A stretch of 64,000 bases of DNA from Chryseobacterium jejuense (GTDB lineage: Bacteria; Bacteroidota; Bacteroidia; Flavobacteriales; Weeksellaceae): positions 124,001 to 188,000 of the forward strand of contig NZ_JAGIPR010000004.1 of the NCBI RefSeq assembly GCF_017877355.1, read 5' to 3'. Positions within the stretch are counted from its first letter, which is position 1. Every line of letters begins with the position of its first letter. The notes beneath the pieces were generated by a model. The model was not told the origin of the DNA. It saw nothing but the letters and a program-made list of their open reading frames with translations, and did not search any database. This document shows, one piece after another, positions 44,598 to 53,334 of this stretch. A program made the position numbers and the translations under genes.

Positions 44598-45695
44598 ATG
44601 GATTTTTCTTTGCCACTTCGTAAAATTATTCACGTGGATATGGATGCATTTTATGCTTCTGTGGAGCAGCATGACAATCCTGCATTGAAAGGAAAAGCTA
44701 TTGCTGTAGGGGGCCAGCACCGGGGTGTAGTAGCTGCAGCAAGTTATGAGGCCCGGAAATACGGAGTTCGCTCTGCCATGCCCAGTAAAACAGCCAAAGA
44801 GAAATGTCCGGATCTGATCTTTGTTCCGCCTCGCTTTGCCCGATATAAGGAGATTTCAAAAATGATCCGCGAGATCTTTTATGAGTATACTGATCTTGTA
44901 GAGCCATTATCTCTGGATGAAGCCTATCTTGATGTCACCGAAAATAAAAAAGGAATAGAGTCTGCCAATCAGATTGCAAGAGAGATTCGTCAGAAAATAT
45001 TTGAACAAACAGGTCTTACTGCCTCTGCAGGAATTTCTGTCAATAAATTTTTGGCCAAAGTAGCTTCCGACATCAACAAACCTAATGGCCAGAAAACCAT
45101 CCATCCTGATAAAATGGAAAGCTTCCTTGAAGAATTACCTGTGGAAAAATTTTATGGAGTTGGAAAGGTTACGGCTAACAAAATGTTTAGTTTAGGCATT
45201 TATAAAGGCAAAGATTTAAAGAAAAGATCCCTGGAAGATCTGGTAAGAATCTTCGGAAAATCCGGAAAGCATTATTACAATGTAGTTCGTGGCATTCATA
45301 CTTCTGAAGTAAAACCTCATCGGATTCAGAAAAGTGTAGCCGTAGAAAGAACTTTTTTTGAAGATCTTTTTGACGAACAGCAAATCAATGAAAAACTGGA
45401 AAGTCTGAGCCAGGAACTCCATCAGCGGTTACAGAAAAACAATATTCTTGGAAGAACTTTAACCTTAAAAATTAAGTATAAGGATTTTTCGCTTTTCACA
45501 AGAAGTATAACCAGAGAAGAGTATTTTACGTCTCCGGAAGAATATTTCAATACAGGAAAAAAACTTTGGGAGCTTCGTCCTTTTGATAAAGCGGTTCGCT
45601 TGCTTGGGTTGTCTCTTTCCCAGTTGAATACGGAAGAAAAAAAACTCGTTTCCGTTCAACTAAAAATCCCGTTTAAAGAATTCGAAAATGAATAG
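44598..45695 (+). CDS. dinB: DNA polymerase IV (Y-family translesion polymerase)
   Basis: 365 residues. Palm-domain metal ligands are visible: D14 in HVDMDAFYASVE, and D107-E108 in SLDEAYLDVT. The fingers region AVGGQHRGVVAAASYEARKYGVRSAMP is diagnostic for DinB. The helix-hairpin-helix thumb block VEKFYGVGKVTANKMFSLGI is near 176-195, followed by the little-finger domain. There is no clear beta-clamp peptide at the C-terminus (ends KIPFKEFENE). It copies damaged DNA with low fidelity. No LexA box is seen; the start codon is nearly at the predicted transcript start. Confidence 0.95.
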   Translation: MDFSLPLRKIIHVDMDAFYASVEQHDNPALKGKAIAVGGQHRGVVAAASYEARKYGVRSAMPSKTAKEKCPDLIFVPPRFARYKEISKMIREIFYEYTDLVEPLSLDEAYLDVTENKKGIESANQIAREIRQKIFEQTGLTASAGISVNKFLAKVASDINKPNGQKTIHPDKMESFLEELPVEKFYGVGKVTANKMFSLGIYKGKDLKKRSLEDLVRIFGKSGKHYYNVVRGIHTSEVKPHRIQKSVAVERTFFEDLFDEQQINEKLESLSQELHQRLQKNNILGRTLTLKIKYKDFSLFTRSITREEYFTSPEEYFNTGKKLWELRPFDKAVRLLGLSLSQLNTEEKKLVSVQLKIPFKEFENE

Positions 45696-45740
45696 GTAAT
45701 ATTTTTTTGCTAACTTGTATTCACCAAATCAGCAAATTAT

Positions 45741-47213
45741 ATGAACCCAACAATGATTCAGTTTTTCCACTGGTATTCTGAAGGCGATGGAAAACTATGG
45801 AAAGAAGCCGAAAAACAGGCGAGATATCTGGCTAAACTGGGAATAACTTCTGTATGGTTTCCTCCTGCCTATAAAGGAACCAATGGCGGATATTCGGTAG
45901 GATATGATACCTATGATCTTTATGACCTTGGAGAATTTGATCAGAAAGGAACCATCCCTACTAAATATGGCACTAAAAAAGAGTATTTAAAAGCCATTGA
46001 AGCTTTAAAAAGACAAAATATAGAAGTTATTGTAGACATTGTATTAGGTCATAAGGCAGGAGGCGATGAACTGGAAAAATTCAAAGTAGTAAAGGTGGAT
46101 GAAAACAACAGGGAAAAAGTGATTTCTGATGTTTTAGAAATAGAATCCTATACTAAGTTTACGTTTCCCGGAAGAGGAAAAAAGTATTCTGATTTTGAAT
46201 GGAACTTCACCTGTTTCAGTGGTGTAGATTATGCAGAAGGTATGGAATCTCATATTTATAAAATACGGTCTGAATATGGTGACGATTGGGAGGAAATGAT
46301 TCATGATGAGAAAGGAAATTATGATTACCTGATGTATAATGATATTGAGCACAGAAATCCTTTTGTACGGGAAGAACTTAACACTTGGGCTAAATGGTAT
46401 TTTGATGAAACCGATTTTGATGGAGTTCGTCTTGATGCTTTAAAACATATTTCTTTTGATTTTTATAAGGAATGGCTTACCCTACTCCGCTCCAATTCTG
46501 AGAAAAATATTTTTGCCGTGGGTGAATATTGGGCTCCCGGATATCTTCATCTGCTTCAAAAATATATTGAAGTCACCGAAGGCTGCATGAGCCTTTTTGA
46601 CAGCTCACTGCAGAATAATTTTCATAATGCATCCAAAGAAGGTGCATCTTATGACCTCAGTAGAATTTTTGATGAGACTCTTACGCAGGCTGATCCACTC
46701 CATGCCGTAAGTCTTGTTGCCAATCATGATACTCAACCACTTCAGGCTCTTGAAGCTCCGGTAGAACCTTGGTTCAAGCCCATTGCCTATGCTTTAATTT
46801 TATTGCGAAAAGATGGTTATCCATGTGTTTTTTATCCGGATTTATATGGAACTCATTATATTGATAAAGATAGAGAAGGAAATGATCAGGAAATATTTAT
46901 GCCGAAAGTAGATGGTATTGAAGAACTTCTAAAGGCAAGAAAAGATCATGCCTATGGTGAGCAACGGGACTATTTTGAGGACTCCAACTGTCTCGGGTGG
47001 GTACGTGACGGAGATGATATGCACTCAGGATGTGCTGTAGTGCTCAGCAATAAGGATTCTTATAATAAACCTATGGAAGTTGGAAAACATTATGCAGGAA
47101 AGAAATTTAAAGATCTATTAAAAAGGTTCAAAAATAAAATAAGCATTGATGAAAATGGCTGGGGAGATTTTCCTGTTCCTGCCGGAAATGTAAGCGTCTG
47201 GGTTGCTGAATAA
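45741..47213 (+). CDS. Cytoplasmic alpha-amylase (GH13)
   Basis: 490 residues without signal peptide. The N-terminus MIQFFHWYSEGDGKLWKE is that of GH13 subfamily 5 bacterial cytoplasmic amylases. Catalytic residues are D232 in GVRLDALKH, E262 in VGEYW and D330 in VANHDTQP. The conserved VDIVLGHK (95-102) is region I, where Asn is usual and Gly is seen. It hydrolyses internal alpha-1,4 glucans, probably storage or imported maltodextrins. It is not clustered with other glucan genes here. Confidence 0.93.
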   Translation: MNPTMIQFFHWYSEGDGKLWKEAEKQARYLAKLGITSVWFPPAYKGTNGGYSVGYDTYDLYDLGEFDQKGTIPTKYGTKKEYLKAIEALKRQNIEVIVDIVLGHKAGGDELEKFKVVKVDENNREKVISDVLEIESYTKFTFPGRGKKYSDFEWNFTCFSGVDYAEGMESHIYKIRSEYGDDWEEMIHDEKGNYDYLMYNDIEHRNPFVREELNTWAKWYFDETDFDGVRLDALKHISFDFYKEWLTLLRSNSEKNIFAVGEYWAPGYLHLLQKYIEVTEGCMSLFDSSLQNNFHNASKEGASYDLSRIFDETLTQADPLHAVSLVANHDTQPLQALEAPVEPWFKPIAYALILLRKDGYPCVFYPDLYGTHYIDKDREGNDQEIFMPKVDGIEELLKARKDHAYGEQRDYFEDSNCLGWVRDGDDMHSGCAVVLSNKDSYNKPMEVGKHYAGKKFKDLLKRFKNKISIDENGWGDFPVPAGNVSVWVAE

Positions 47214-47227
47214 AAATAGTATATAAA

Positions 47228-47338
47228 AGCAACTGTCTCAAAAGCATGATTCTGAACATGATAAAGAATATTAATCTTTAAGTTTTTAGAGATTCTTCGT
47301 TTCTCTCAGAATGCTTTATGACTTTTGATACAGCCGCT
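47228..47338. repeat. Palindromic dispersed-type repeat after the amylase gene
   Basis: CTGTCTCAAAAG (47233-47244) pairs with CTTTTGATACAG (47322-47333), one mismatch. The centre contains GATTCTTCGTTTCTCTCAG, a sequence type I associate with repeated intergenic elements of this genus. It could also be a transcript end for both neighbours. Confidence 0.45.
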
Positions 47339-47361
47339 TCACTTTTGTATGATACAGAATA

Positions 47362-47529
47362 TTAGCATTTAATGCCACGGCAACTCCATGGATCCTGAGC
47401 CCACTCACAACAGTAATTGTCTTCGTTATAAAAACAGCATACTCTGTCTCTGATAATGATTCCTCCTTTTAAGTGTTTAAGTTCCTCTCTGTTAATTTTT
47501 CTTGCGTTTTGAAGTTTTGTTGATTTCAT
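47362..47529 (-). CDS. Bacteriocin-like Cys-rich peptide with double-glycine leader
   Basis: 55 codons from ATG (47527-47529) to TAA (47362-47364). The leader MKSTKLQNARKINREELKHL ends with K21-G22-G23; the K(I/L)xREELKxLxGG form is that of the Chryseobacterium double-glycine leader peptides. The mature part of 32 residues has six Cys: C31-C32, C40-C41, C50 and C55, with W43 and W48. Such peptides are normally cleaved and exported by a C39-peptidase ABC transporter, none of which is in the window. Function (bacteriocin, signal or other) is open. The 149 bases upstream are AT-rich, with no clear promoter. Confidence 0.75.
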   Translation of the reverse strand: MKSTKLQNARKINREELKHLKGGIIIRDRVCCFYNEDNYCCEWAQDPWSCRGIKC

Positions 47530-47678
47530 AGTTTAATATTTTAGAATTTAGTTTTATAAATATAATAAAAAAACTTCATTACAATTTATAACCAACTATA
47601 AAACAACCAAATAAGACAATTAAATCATCAAAATAAACACAATAGTATTAAAATTAAGAAGTATTTCCTCACATTTAT

Positions 47679-49022
47679 TTACGATTCTATTTTTTCTATT
47701 TTTAGAATTTCCGGTCGTCCCGATTGATCTGAAATTTTCCCGGTTCTGACAAATTCAGCCCAAAGTGCTCTGAGCATTGTTCCATGTTCATGAATACGCT
47801 CCCAGGGAATATTCTTCAGCATTTCTGAGTATTTCCAGGCTGATTCGTTGCCGAAAATTAAAGGAAGATCAATACAATGAGGAGCTCCAATAGCATTCTC
47901 TTTTAGGTTGGAATGTATTCTGAATAAATAGACATTTCCGCCACCTTTTGCATGATTTTCTGCAAATTGTCTGGCGGGAGTTCCATAGATGAATTCTGTA
48001 GTTTTTTCAACCGTTTTATCCATGATTTTCAGTCCCCATCCTTTTCCAAAGTATTTATTTAAAGCTTCTGAAGTTTTGAGATAGAATGCTGTTTCATCAT
48101 TATTCAAACCAATCAGCACATCATATTTTTTTGCGTTTTCTCTCCATTTCCCAACAGATTCTTCTTCGCTGCATAAAGGCTGAAATCCATACTGAGTACC
48201 AAAAGGCATGGCTGCCTTCAGGCCATATTTAATGACAGAAGGAACTAATTTTCCATAATTATCCATCATTTTATAAACATCAACCTCATCTTTAATCTCT
48301 TCTGTTTTCATCAAAAACTCAGCTGACATTTTCTGTCTTTTATGACGTAATCCAAGAGGAGCACTTTGAATAATGACCCGCTGAAATAGTCCGTTTACCC
48401 CTTCAGATATCATCAGATGGGCAATTGCATCACCACCTGAAGACTGACCAAGCAGAGTTACATTTTCCGGATCACCTCCAAAGTCTGCAATATTGGTTTT
48501 AATCCATTTCAAAGCTTCAATCATATCCAAAAGTCCTAAATTAGGAGGTCTTTTTTCATCGCCGCCTAAAAAGCCAAAGAGTCCCAGGCGATAGGAAACT
48601 GTAACAACAATGATATGCTGTTCTTTTACCCATTCTGCAGGGTCTGCAGTCGGAAGATCGCCACATCCAATTTCATGAGAGCCTCCATGAATCCAGACAA
48701 CCACCGGAAGTTTATCTTTTTCGTTGATATTTTCAGGCCGGGTTATAGAAAGATATTGGGTAGATTCATCCGGTTCAAATTCTTCAACAGGTGTTACACC
48801 AATCATTTTTTCCACAAGCGGACTGAGTTTCTGTGGACAGACCGGAGTTTTATCCTTGAGTCTGCTGTCAAAAATAAAATGCTCTACCGGAACAGGTCTT
48901 TGAAATCTTTCGGAACAGGCATACCGAATACTCTTTGCCCTGATGACTCCATTTTCTTTGAACGCTGTAATTTTTCCAAATTTGGTATTGAGAACCACCG
49001 TTTCTATATGTTGTGAGCTCAT
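47679..49022 (-). CDS. Type B carboxylesterase
   Basis: 447 residues, no signal peptide, so cytoplasmic. The oxyanion region is VWIHGGSHEIG (109-119), and the nucleophile motif is GQSSGG with S194, instead of the usual GESAGG. The block PPNLGLLDMIEALKWIKTNIADFGGDP is the standard type B signature preceding it. The catalytic Glu and His should lie near 300 (NNDETAFYL) and in APHCIDLPLIFGN near 393. It hydrolyses carboxylic esters; substrate unknown. Next to an AraC regulator on the same strand. Confidence 0.88.
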   Translation of the reverse strand: MSSQHIETVVLNTKFGKITAFKENGVIRAKSIRYACSERFQRPVPVEHFIFDSRLKDKTPVCPQKLSPLVEKMIGVTPVEEFEPDESTQYLSITRPENINEKDKLPVVVWIHGGSHEIGCGDLPTADPAEWVKEQHIIVVTVSYRLGLFGFLGGDEKRPPNLGLLDMIEALKWIKTNIADFGGDPENVTLLGQSSGGDAIAHLMISEGVNGLFQRVIIQSAPLGLRHKRQKMSAEFLMKTEEIKDEVDVYKMMDNYGKLVPSVIKYGLKAAMPFGTQYGFQPLCSEEESVGKWRENAKKYDVLIGLNNDETAFYLKTSEALNKYFGKGWGLKIMDKTVEKTTEFIYGTPARQFAENHAKGGGNVYLFRIHSNLKENAIGAPHCIDLPLIFGNESAWKYSEMLKNIPWERIHEHGTMLRALWAEFVRTGKISDQSGRPEILKIEKIES

Positions 49023-49172
49023 TTTTTAAACTGTAAAAACTTTACACTAAAGATAATTCTGTTTTTTGAGAACAGAAAATTTATATGATTAATAAACACT
49101 AATAACACAAATGAATACACGAATTTCCACCAATAAATTGGTGATGCTTGTGAAAAATATTTGCATTTAAAC

Positions 49173-50075
49173 TCAATTCAAGGATTTATATTCACTTGGG
49201 GAAACGCCTACTTTGGTTTTGAATAATCTTGTAAAGTGCTGTGGATATTTAAAGCCCAGATCATAGGAAATCTCACTAATTGATTTTCCTTGATCTAAGA
49301 TCTGTTCTTTAGCGATATCGATGAGTTTATTGTGAATAAGTTCCTGAGGGGAAATTCCTAATTCTTTTTTGATAAGGTCTCCGAAATAATTCGCTGAGAG
49401 ATTCAGTTTTTCTGCAAAGTAATTCACCATAGGAAAACCTATATTTTTAGGGTCATCCGATTTTAAATACACATCAACAAGGTTCTCAAATTTCCCAATC
49501 ACTCCTTGATTGATATGGTCCCTGGTGATAAACTGTCGGTCATAAAAACGCATACAATAATTCAGAAACAGTTCAATATTATTTACAATTAATGACTTAC
49601 TGTGCTTGTCAATGGATTGCCCAAGTTCATGTTTTATATTTTTGAAACAGTCCAGAATAATTTCTCTTTCCTTTTCTGAAAGGTGCAATGCCTCATGCAC
49701 ATCATAGGAAAAGAAATTATAATCTTTTATATTTTTTCCAAGATTCGTTCCTTTTAAAAGATCGGGATGGAAAATCAATGCAAAACCAGCCGGCTGAACA
49801 GACTTTCCCTGATTGTAAATCCCATACGTCTGCCCAGGTGCAATGAAAACCAATGTGCCTTCCTGATAATCGTAGCTATGTTTTCCATACTGCATGTCTC
49901 CACACATCACATCTTTCAGAAAAACGGTATAAAAACCAAATTTTCTTCTGTACTGGCAGATGGGATCTGATTTGGAAAAATCAATCACATTTACCAATGG
50001 ATGCAATGTTTCATGATTGGCCATTTTATTATATTCCGAAACGCTGTTATAGATTTCAACCTCCTGATTTTCCAT
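49173..50075 (-). CDS. AraC family transcriptional regulator
   Basis: 300 residues. An N-terminal cupin-like sensor (about 25-165; GTLVFIAPGQTYGIYNQGK) is followed by two helix-turn-helix motifs (about 205-298; LNLSANYFGDLIKKELGISPQELI and SISEISYDLGFKYPQHFTRLFKTKVGVSPSEY). The gene is divergent from a cupin and an alcohol dehydrogenase gene, which it probably controls. A repeated TTACCAA-type half-site lies between them and overlaps the regulator's own -7 element. Confidence 0.92.
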   Translation of the reverse strand: MENQEVEIYNSVSEYNKMANHETLHPLVNVIDFSKSDPICQYRRKFGFYTVFLKDVMCGDMQYGKHSYDYQEGTLVFIAPGQTYGIYNQGKSVQPAGFALIFHPDLLKGTNLGKNIKDYNFFSYDVHEALHLSEKEREIILDCFKNIKHELGQSIDKHSKSLIVNNIELFLNYCMRFYDRQFITRDHINQGVIGKFENLVDVYLKSDDPKNIGFPMVNYFAEKLNLSANYFGDLIKKELGISPQELIHNKLIDIAKEQILDQGKSISEISYDLGFKYPQHFTRLFKTKVGVSPSEYKSLN

Positions 50076-50095
50076 GAAGTATATTTTTTACAGTT

Positions 50096-50180
50096 CAAAA
50101 TTACCAATTTCCTGCATAACAGATATCGTGTATGTAAAATTGGTAAGTAATTCGGTAATCTGTATAAGTTCAGTTTACCG
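50096..50180. promoter_or_regulatory. Putative AraC operator with inverted half-sites and -7 element
   Basis: TTACCAATTT (50101-50110) and AAATTGGTAA (50137-50146) form a perfect 10-base inverted repeat. TTCGGTAA (50151-50158) and TTTACCG (50174-50180) are further half-site-like copies. CAAAATTA at 50096 reads TAATTTTG on the minus strand, a -7 element for the AraC gene that overlaps the first half-site, which suggests autoregulation. Confidence 0.5.
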
Positions 50181-50204
50181 GAAAGTTTCGAATTTTGTAC
50201 CGTT

Positions 50205-50609
50205 ATGAAAACTTTTAATACCAATATTTTTCCAAAGGGTGAACAAGCTCCATCGGATTATTTTTCCGGAGGAAAGGCTTGGGTTCAGATTCTGAAACCT
50301 AATGCAGATCAGCTCAACTGCCAGATCGGAAATGTAGTCTTTGAACCCGGATGCAGAAATAACTGGCATTCCCACGGTGGCGGACAGATTTTAATCGTAA
50401 CTTCAGGAACCGGATATTATCAGGAAAAAGGAAGCCCTGCACAGATCTTACATCCCGGAGATATCGTAAATATCCTTCCGAATATAATTCATTGGCATGG
50501 GGCTGCCCCTAACAGCGAATTCACTCATATTGCAATCAATACCAATACACAGAATGGGATTGTGGAATGGCTGGAACCTGTAACGGATGAAGAATATAAC
50601 AATTTATAG
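50205..50609 (+). CDS. Cupin domain protein
   Basis: 134 residues. The cupin motif 1 region is CRNNWHSHGGGQILIVTSGTGYYQEKG, with H54, H56 and a further ligand, and motif 2 is LHPGDIVNILPNIIHWHG near 84-101. Such small cupins occur with carboxymuconolactone decarboxylases or alcohol dehydrogenases and often act in redox or quinone-related pathways. It starts the transcript divergent from the AraC gene; the dehydrogenase gene follows 36 bases after its stop. Confidence 0.85.
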   Translation: MKTFNTNIFPKGEQAPSDYFSGGKAWVQILKPNADQLNCQIGNVVFEPGCRNNWHSHGGGQILIVTSGTGYYQEKGSPAQILHPGDIVNILPNIIHWHGAAPNSEFTHIAINTNTQNGIVEWLEPVTDEEYNNL

Positions 50610-50645
50610 CATCAACTTATTAATTCAAATAACATAAATAATCAA

Positions 50646-51698
50646 ATGAATACATTTACAGTAAAAGCTTATGGGGCTGAGTCTATCACAGCAGACCTGA
50701 AAGAAATGAATATTGAAAGAAGAGAGGTAACCTCCAAAGATGTAGAAATTGAAATTCTATATTGCGGAGTATGCCATTCTGATCTTCATACGGCAAGAAA
50801 CGACTGGGGCGGAACGATCTACCCTGCTGTTCCCGGACATGAAATTGTAGGAAGAATTACAAAGGTAGGAAGTGAGGTCTCTAAATTTAAAGTAGGTGAT
50901 CTTGCAGGTGTAGGATGTATCGTAGATTCTTGCGGACACTGCAACAGCTGTCAACATGATCTTGAACAATATTGTGAAAACGGATTCACCGGTACCTATA
51001 ATGGAAAAGACAAGCATACGGGAGGTCATACTTTTGGGGGGTATTCCCAAAAGGTAGTGGTAGATTCTCATCATGTTTTAAAAGTTCCGGAAAACCTTGA
51101 TCTAGCTGCTGTAGCACCTCTTCTTTGTGCTGGAATTACAACATGGTCTCCTTTGAGACACTGGAATGTAGGTCCAAATTCTAAAGTAGCCGTTGTTGGT
51201 TTAGGTGGATTGGGGCACATGGCCATTAAACTTGCAAAAGGTTTAGGTGCTGAAGTAACTTTATTTTCAAGAACTCCCGGAAAAACTGAAGATGCTAAAC
51301 AATTAGGAGCCGATCATGTTATTATTTCTACAGATGAAGAACAGATGAAGTCTGTAAAAGGGAAATTTGATGTGATTATTGACACAGTTCCTTATGTGCA
51401 CGATGTGAATCCTTATGTAACTACTTTAAATATCAGCGGAACACATGTTCTTGTAGGATATCTAGGTGGTCTGGAGCCTATTTTGAATACAGTTCCGATG
51501 ATTTTGGGAAGAAAATCAGTAGCAGGATCAGTGATTGGTGGTATTGCTGAAACTCAGGAATTATTAGATTTCTGCGGGGAACATAATATTGTTTCGGAAA
51601 TTGAGATGATTAAGATGCAGGATATTAATGAAGCTTATGAAAGAATGCTGAAAAGTGACGTAAGATATCGTTTCGTGATTGACATGCAGTCATTATAA
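50646..51698 (+). CDS. Zinc-dependent NAD(P) alcohol dehydrogenase (YahK/cinnamyl type)
   Basis: 350 residues. The catalytic zinc ligands are in CGVCHSD near 38-44, with H/E in GHEIVG. The structural zinc site is built from GCIVDSCGHCNSCQHDLEQYC near 95-115. The NADP-binding motif GLGGLGHM is near 185-192. The Cys spacing and NDWG context match the NAD(P)-dependent YahK/CAD-like group that reduces broad aldehydes. A perfect 15-base-pair terminator follows. Confidence 0.93.
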   Translation: MNTFTVKAYGAESITADLKEMNIERREVTSKDVEIEILYCGVCHSDLHTARNDWGGTIYPAVPGHEIVGRITKVGSEVSKFKVGDLAGVGCIVDSCGHCNSCQHDLEQYCENGFTGTYNGKDKHTGGHTFGGYSQKVVVDSHHVLKVPENLDLAAVAPLLCAGITTWSPLRHWNVGPNSKVAVVGLGGLGHMAIKLAKGLGAEVTLFSRTPGKTEDAKQLGADHVIISTDEEQMKSVKGKFDVIIDTVPYVHDVNPYVTTLNISGTHVLVGYLGGLEPILNTVPMILGRKSVAGSVIGGIAETQELLDFCGEHNIVSEIEMIKMQDINEAYERMLKSDVRYRFVIDMQSL

Positions 51699-51717
51699 TC
51701 TGTCTATAGGATATAAC

Positions 51718-51753
51718 AAAAAGAGGTTCTTCAAATTGAAGAACCTCTTTTTT
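51718..51753. terminator. Bidirectional terminator between the dehydrogenase and HxlR genes
   Basis: AAAAAGAGGTTCTTC and GAAGAACCTCTTTTT form 15 perfect base pairs around an AAATT loop, flanked by A- and T-runs. It reaches into the last bases of the HxlR stop codon (TTA at 51752-51754). Confidence 0.9.
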
Positions 51754-52180
51754 ATTGTTCAAGGTTTTGGCCAAAGCTATTCTGATTTTTATCTATCATA
51801 TATTTGTTTCCATCAGCACCTTTGTTATCATTCCTTTCCATATCATGAAAAGCCCATGCCGCCATTGCATCAATAACAGGAGCAAGTTCATTACCTGCTT
51901 CACTCAGTTTATATGTAACGTGAGGCGGCACTACAGGTTTTGCTGTTCTGATGACGAGACCATCTGACTCCAATTGTTTAAGATGCTGAATCAGCATTTT
52001 TTCCGTTACCGCAGGAATGGCTTTTTTCAATTCGCTGTATCTTTTCTCTCCTGTAGAAAGATTAAACAGAATAATAGGTTTCCAGAATCCGCCAATTCTT
52101 TCCATAACATACATTACGGGACAATCCTGTACAGTCTTCTTATTCTCCTGAATGGTTGAATTTTCTTTAATTGCTGTCAT
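51752..52180 (-). CDS. HxlR family transcriptional regulator
   Basis: 142 residues. The winged helix has the HxlR signature CPVMYVMERIGGFWKPIILFNL (near 22-43), with the conserved N-terminal Cys (C22) that senses reactive species in YodB- and HypR-like members. RYSELKKAIPAVTEKMLIQHLKQLESDGLV is the recognition helix and wing. It is divergent from the NmrA-type gene, a classic arrangement for quinone or electrophile sensors. It probably represses that gene and itself. Confidence 0.93.
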   Translation of the reverse strand: MTAIKENSTIQENKKTVQDCPVMYVMERIGGFWKPIILFNLSTGEKRYSELKKAIPAVTEKMLIQHLKQLESDGLVIRTAKPVVPPHVTYKLSEAGNELAPVIDAMAAWAFHDMERNDNKGADGNKYMIDKNQNSFGQNLEQ

Positions 52181-52187
52181 AGTTACA

Positions 52188-52235
52188 TACTTTAGGGTAA
52201 GTACTTGTATAAAAGTAAGTACAAATATAACTTTG
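52188..52235. promoter_or_regulatory. Divergent promoter with HxlR-type operator palindromes
   Basis: TACTT-N6-AAGTA (52188-52203) and GTACTT-N10-AAGTAC (52201-52222) are adjacent inverted repeats. TTG (52205-52207), 20 bases, TAACTTTG (52228-52235) form a plausible -33/-7 promoter for the downstream NmrA-type gene, which the second palindrome overlaps. CAAATATA (52222-52229) could serve as a minus-strand -7 element (TATATTTG) for the HxlR gene. Confidence 0.6.
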
Positions 52236-52350
52236 TCTCAGGAAATAAAAAAATATTTATTATGAAATCGCAGACACTTAATCTATTCATACAAAGTAAT
52301 TAATATTCAGCGATTACAGATGACCAATAAAAAACAATAAAAATTTACAT

Positions 52351-53229
52351 ATGAAAATTATAATCACAGGATCACTAGGAAACGTTGCTAAACCTTTAAC
52401 AAAGCAATTGGCAGAACAAGGACATGATATCACTGTTATCAGCAGCAATGAAGAACGAAAACAAGACATTGAATCTTTAGGAGCAAAACCTGCTATCGGG
52501 TCTATTACAGATGTTGATTTCTTAACCCGGACATTTAGTGGAGCAGATGCAGTATTTGTGATGACACCACCTGCCATCAGTGCTGAGAATATTGTTCAGA
52601 ATACCATCAATGCTGGTAAGAATTATGCTGAAGCATTAAAAAATGCCGGAGTAAAAAGAGCGGTAATGTTAAGCAGTGTTGGAGCCGGATCTCCTGTAGA
52701 AAACGGACCTATCAAAGGGCTTCATCATATCGAAAAGCTTTATCATGAGCTTGACAACACCTCATTTACTTTCTTAAGAGCAGGTTATTTTTATACTAAT
52801 TTCTACAATGACATTCCATTGATTAAAAATGCAGGAATTATTGGTGGTAATTATCCTGAAAACACAGAAATTCCAGTGGTACATCCAGAAGATATTGCCC
52901 AAGCAGCTGCAGAGGAATTGGTGAAAAATGAGACTGGAAAAAATATCCGATATATTATAAGCGACTCCCGAAAAGCTTCTGATTTTGCCAAAGTATTGGG
53001 TGCTTCTATTGAAAAACCTGCTCTTCCTTGGGTGGAATTCTCAGATAAAGATTCTTTAAACGGAATGCTGCAGGCTGGTTTACCACAGGATATGGCTGAA
53101 TTGTATGTTGAAATGGGGCTAGGAATGAAAACGGGAACCGTACAAAAAGATTTTATTGAGCATGGCTCTCCTGTTACAGGAAAGATTAAACTGGAAGATT
53201 TCGCTAAAGAATTTGCTTCTAAGTTTTAG
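52351..53229 (+). CDS. NmrA-like NAD(P)-binding oxidoreductase
   Basis: 292 residues. The Rossmann fold begins MKIIITGSLGNVAKPLTKQL; the glycine motif is GxxGxxxK, as in NmrA/QorB-like atypical short-chain proteins. SSVGAGSPVENGP near 111-123 and the TFLRAGYFYTNFYNDIP block near 146-162 are family features. No SDR YxxxK dyad is seen. It may be a redox-sensor or quinone reductase; regulation by the divergent HxlR is likely. Confidence 0.85.
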   Translation: MKIIITGSLGNVAKPLTKQLAEQGHDITVISSNEERKQDIESLGAKPAIGSITDVDFLTRTFSGADAVFVMTPPAISAENIVQNTINAGKNYAEALKNAGVKRAVMLSSVGAGSPVENGPIKGLHHIEKLYHELDNTSFTFLRAGYFYTNFYNDIPLIKNAGIIGGNYPENTEIPVVHPEDIAQAAAEELVKNETGKNIRYIISDSRKASDFAKVLGASIEKPALPWVEFSDKDSLNGMLQAGLPQDMAELYVEMGLGMKTGTVQKDFIEHGSPVTGKIKLEDFAKEFASKF

Positions 53230-53286
53230 ACTGGAGGTTGATAACAGGAAACTGAAATTTTAGTACTCATAAAATTGTTAGAAAAC

Positions 53287-53316
53287 AACAGGCAGACTTT
53301 TAAAGGTCTGCCTGTT
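53287..53316. terminator. Terminator between NmrA-type and BNR/T9SS genes
   Basis: AACAGGCAGAC (53287-53297) pairs with GTCTGCCTGTT (53306-53316). Convergent genes on both sides, so it may serve both. Confidence 0.75.
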
Positions 53317-53334
53317 TAAAAATAAGGGTAATAA

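Noticed and set aside
49081..49143. Palindrome CACCAAT-AA-ATTGGTG and ATTCGTG-like repeats between esterase and AraC genes
   Set aside because: The loop is only two bases and no T-tract follows; it may be a small repeat or a chance palindrome, and support is too weak for a feature.
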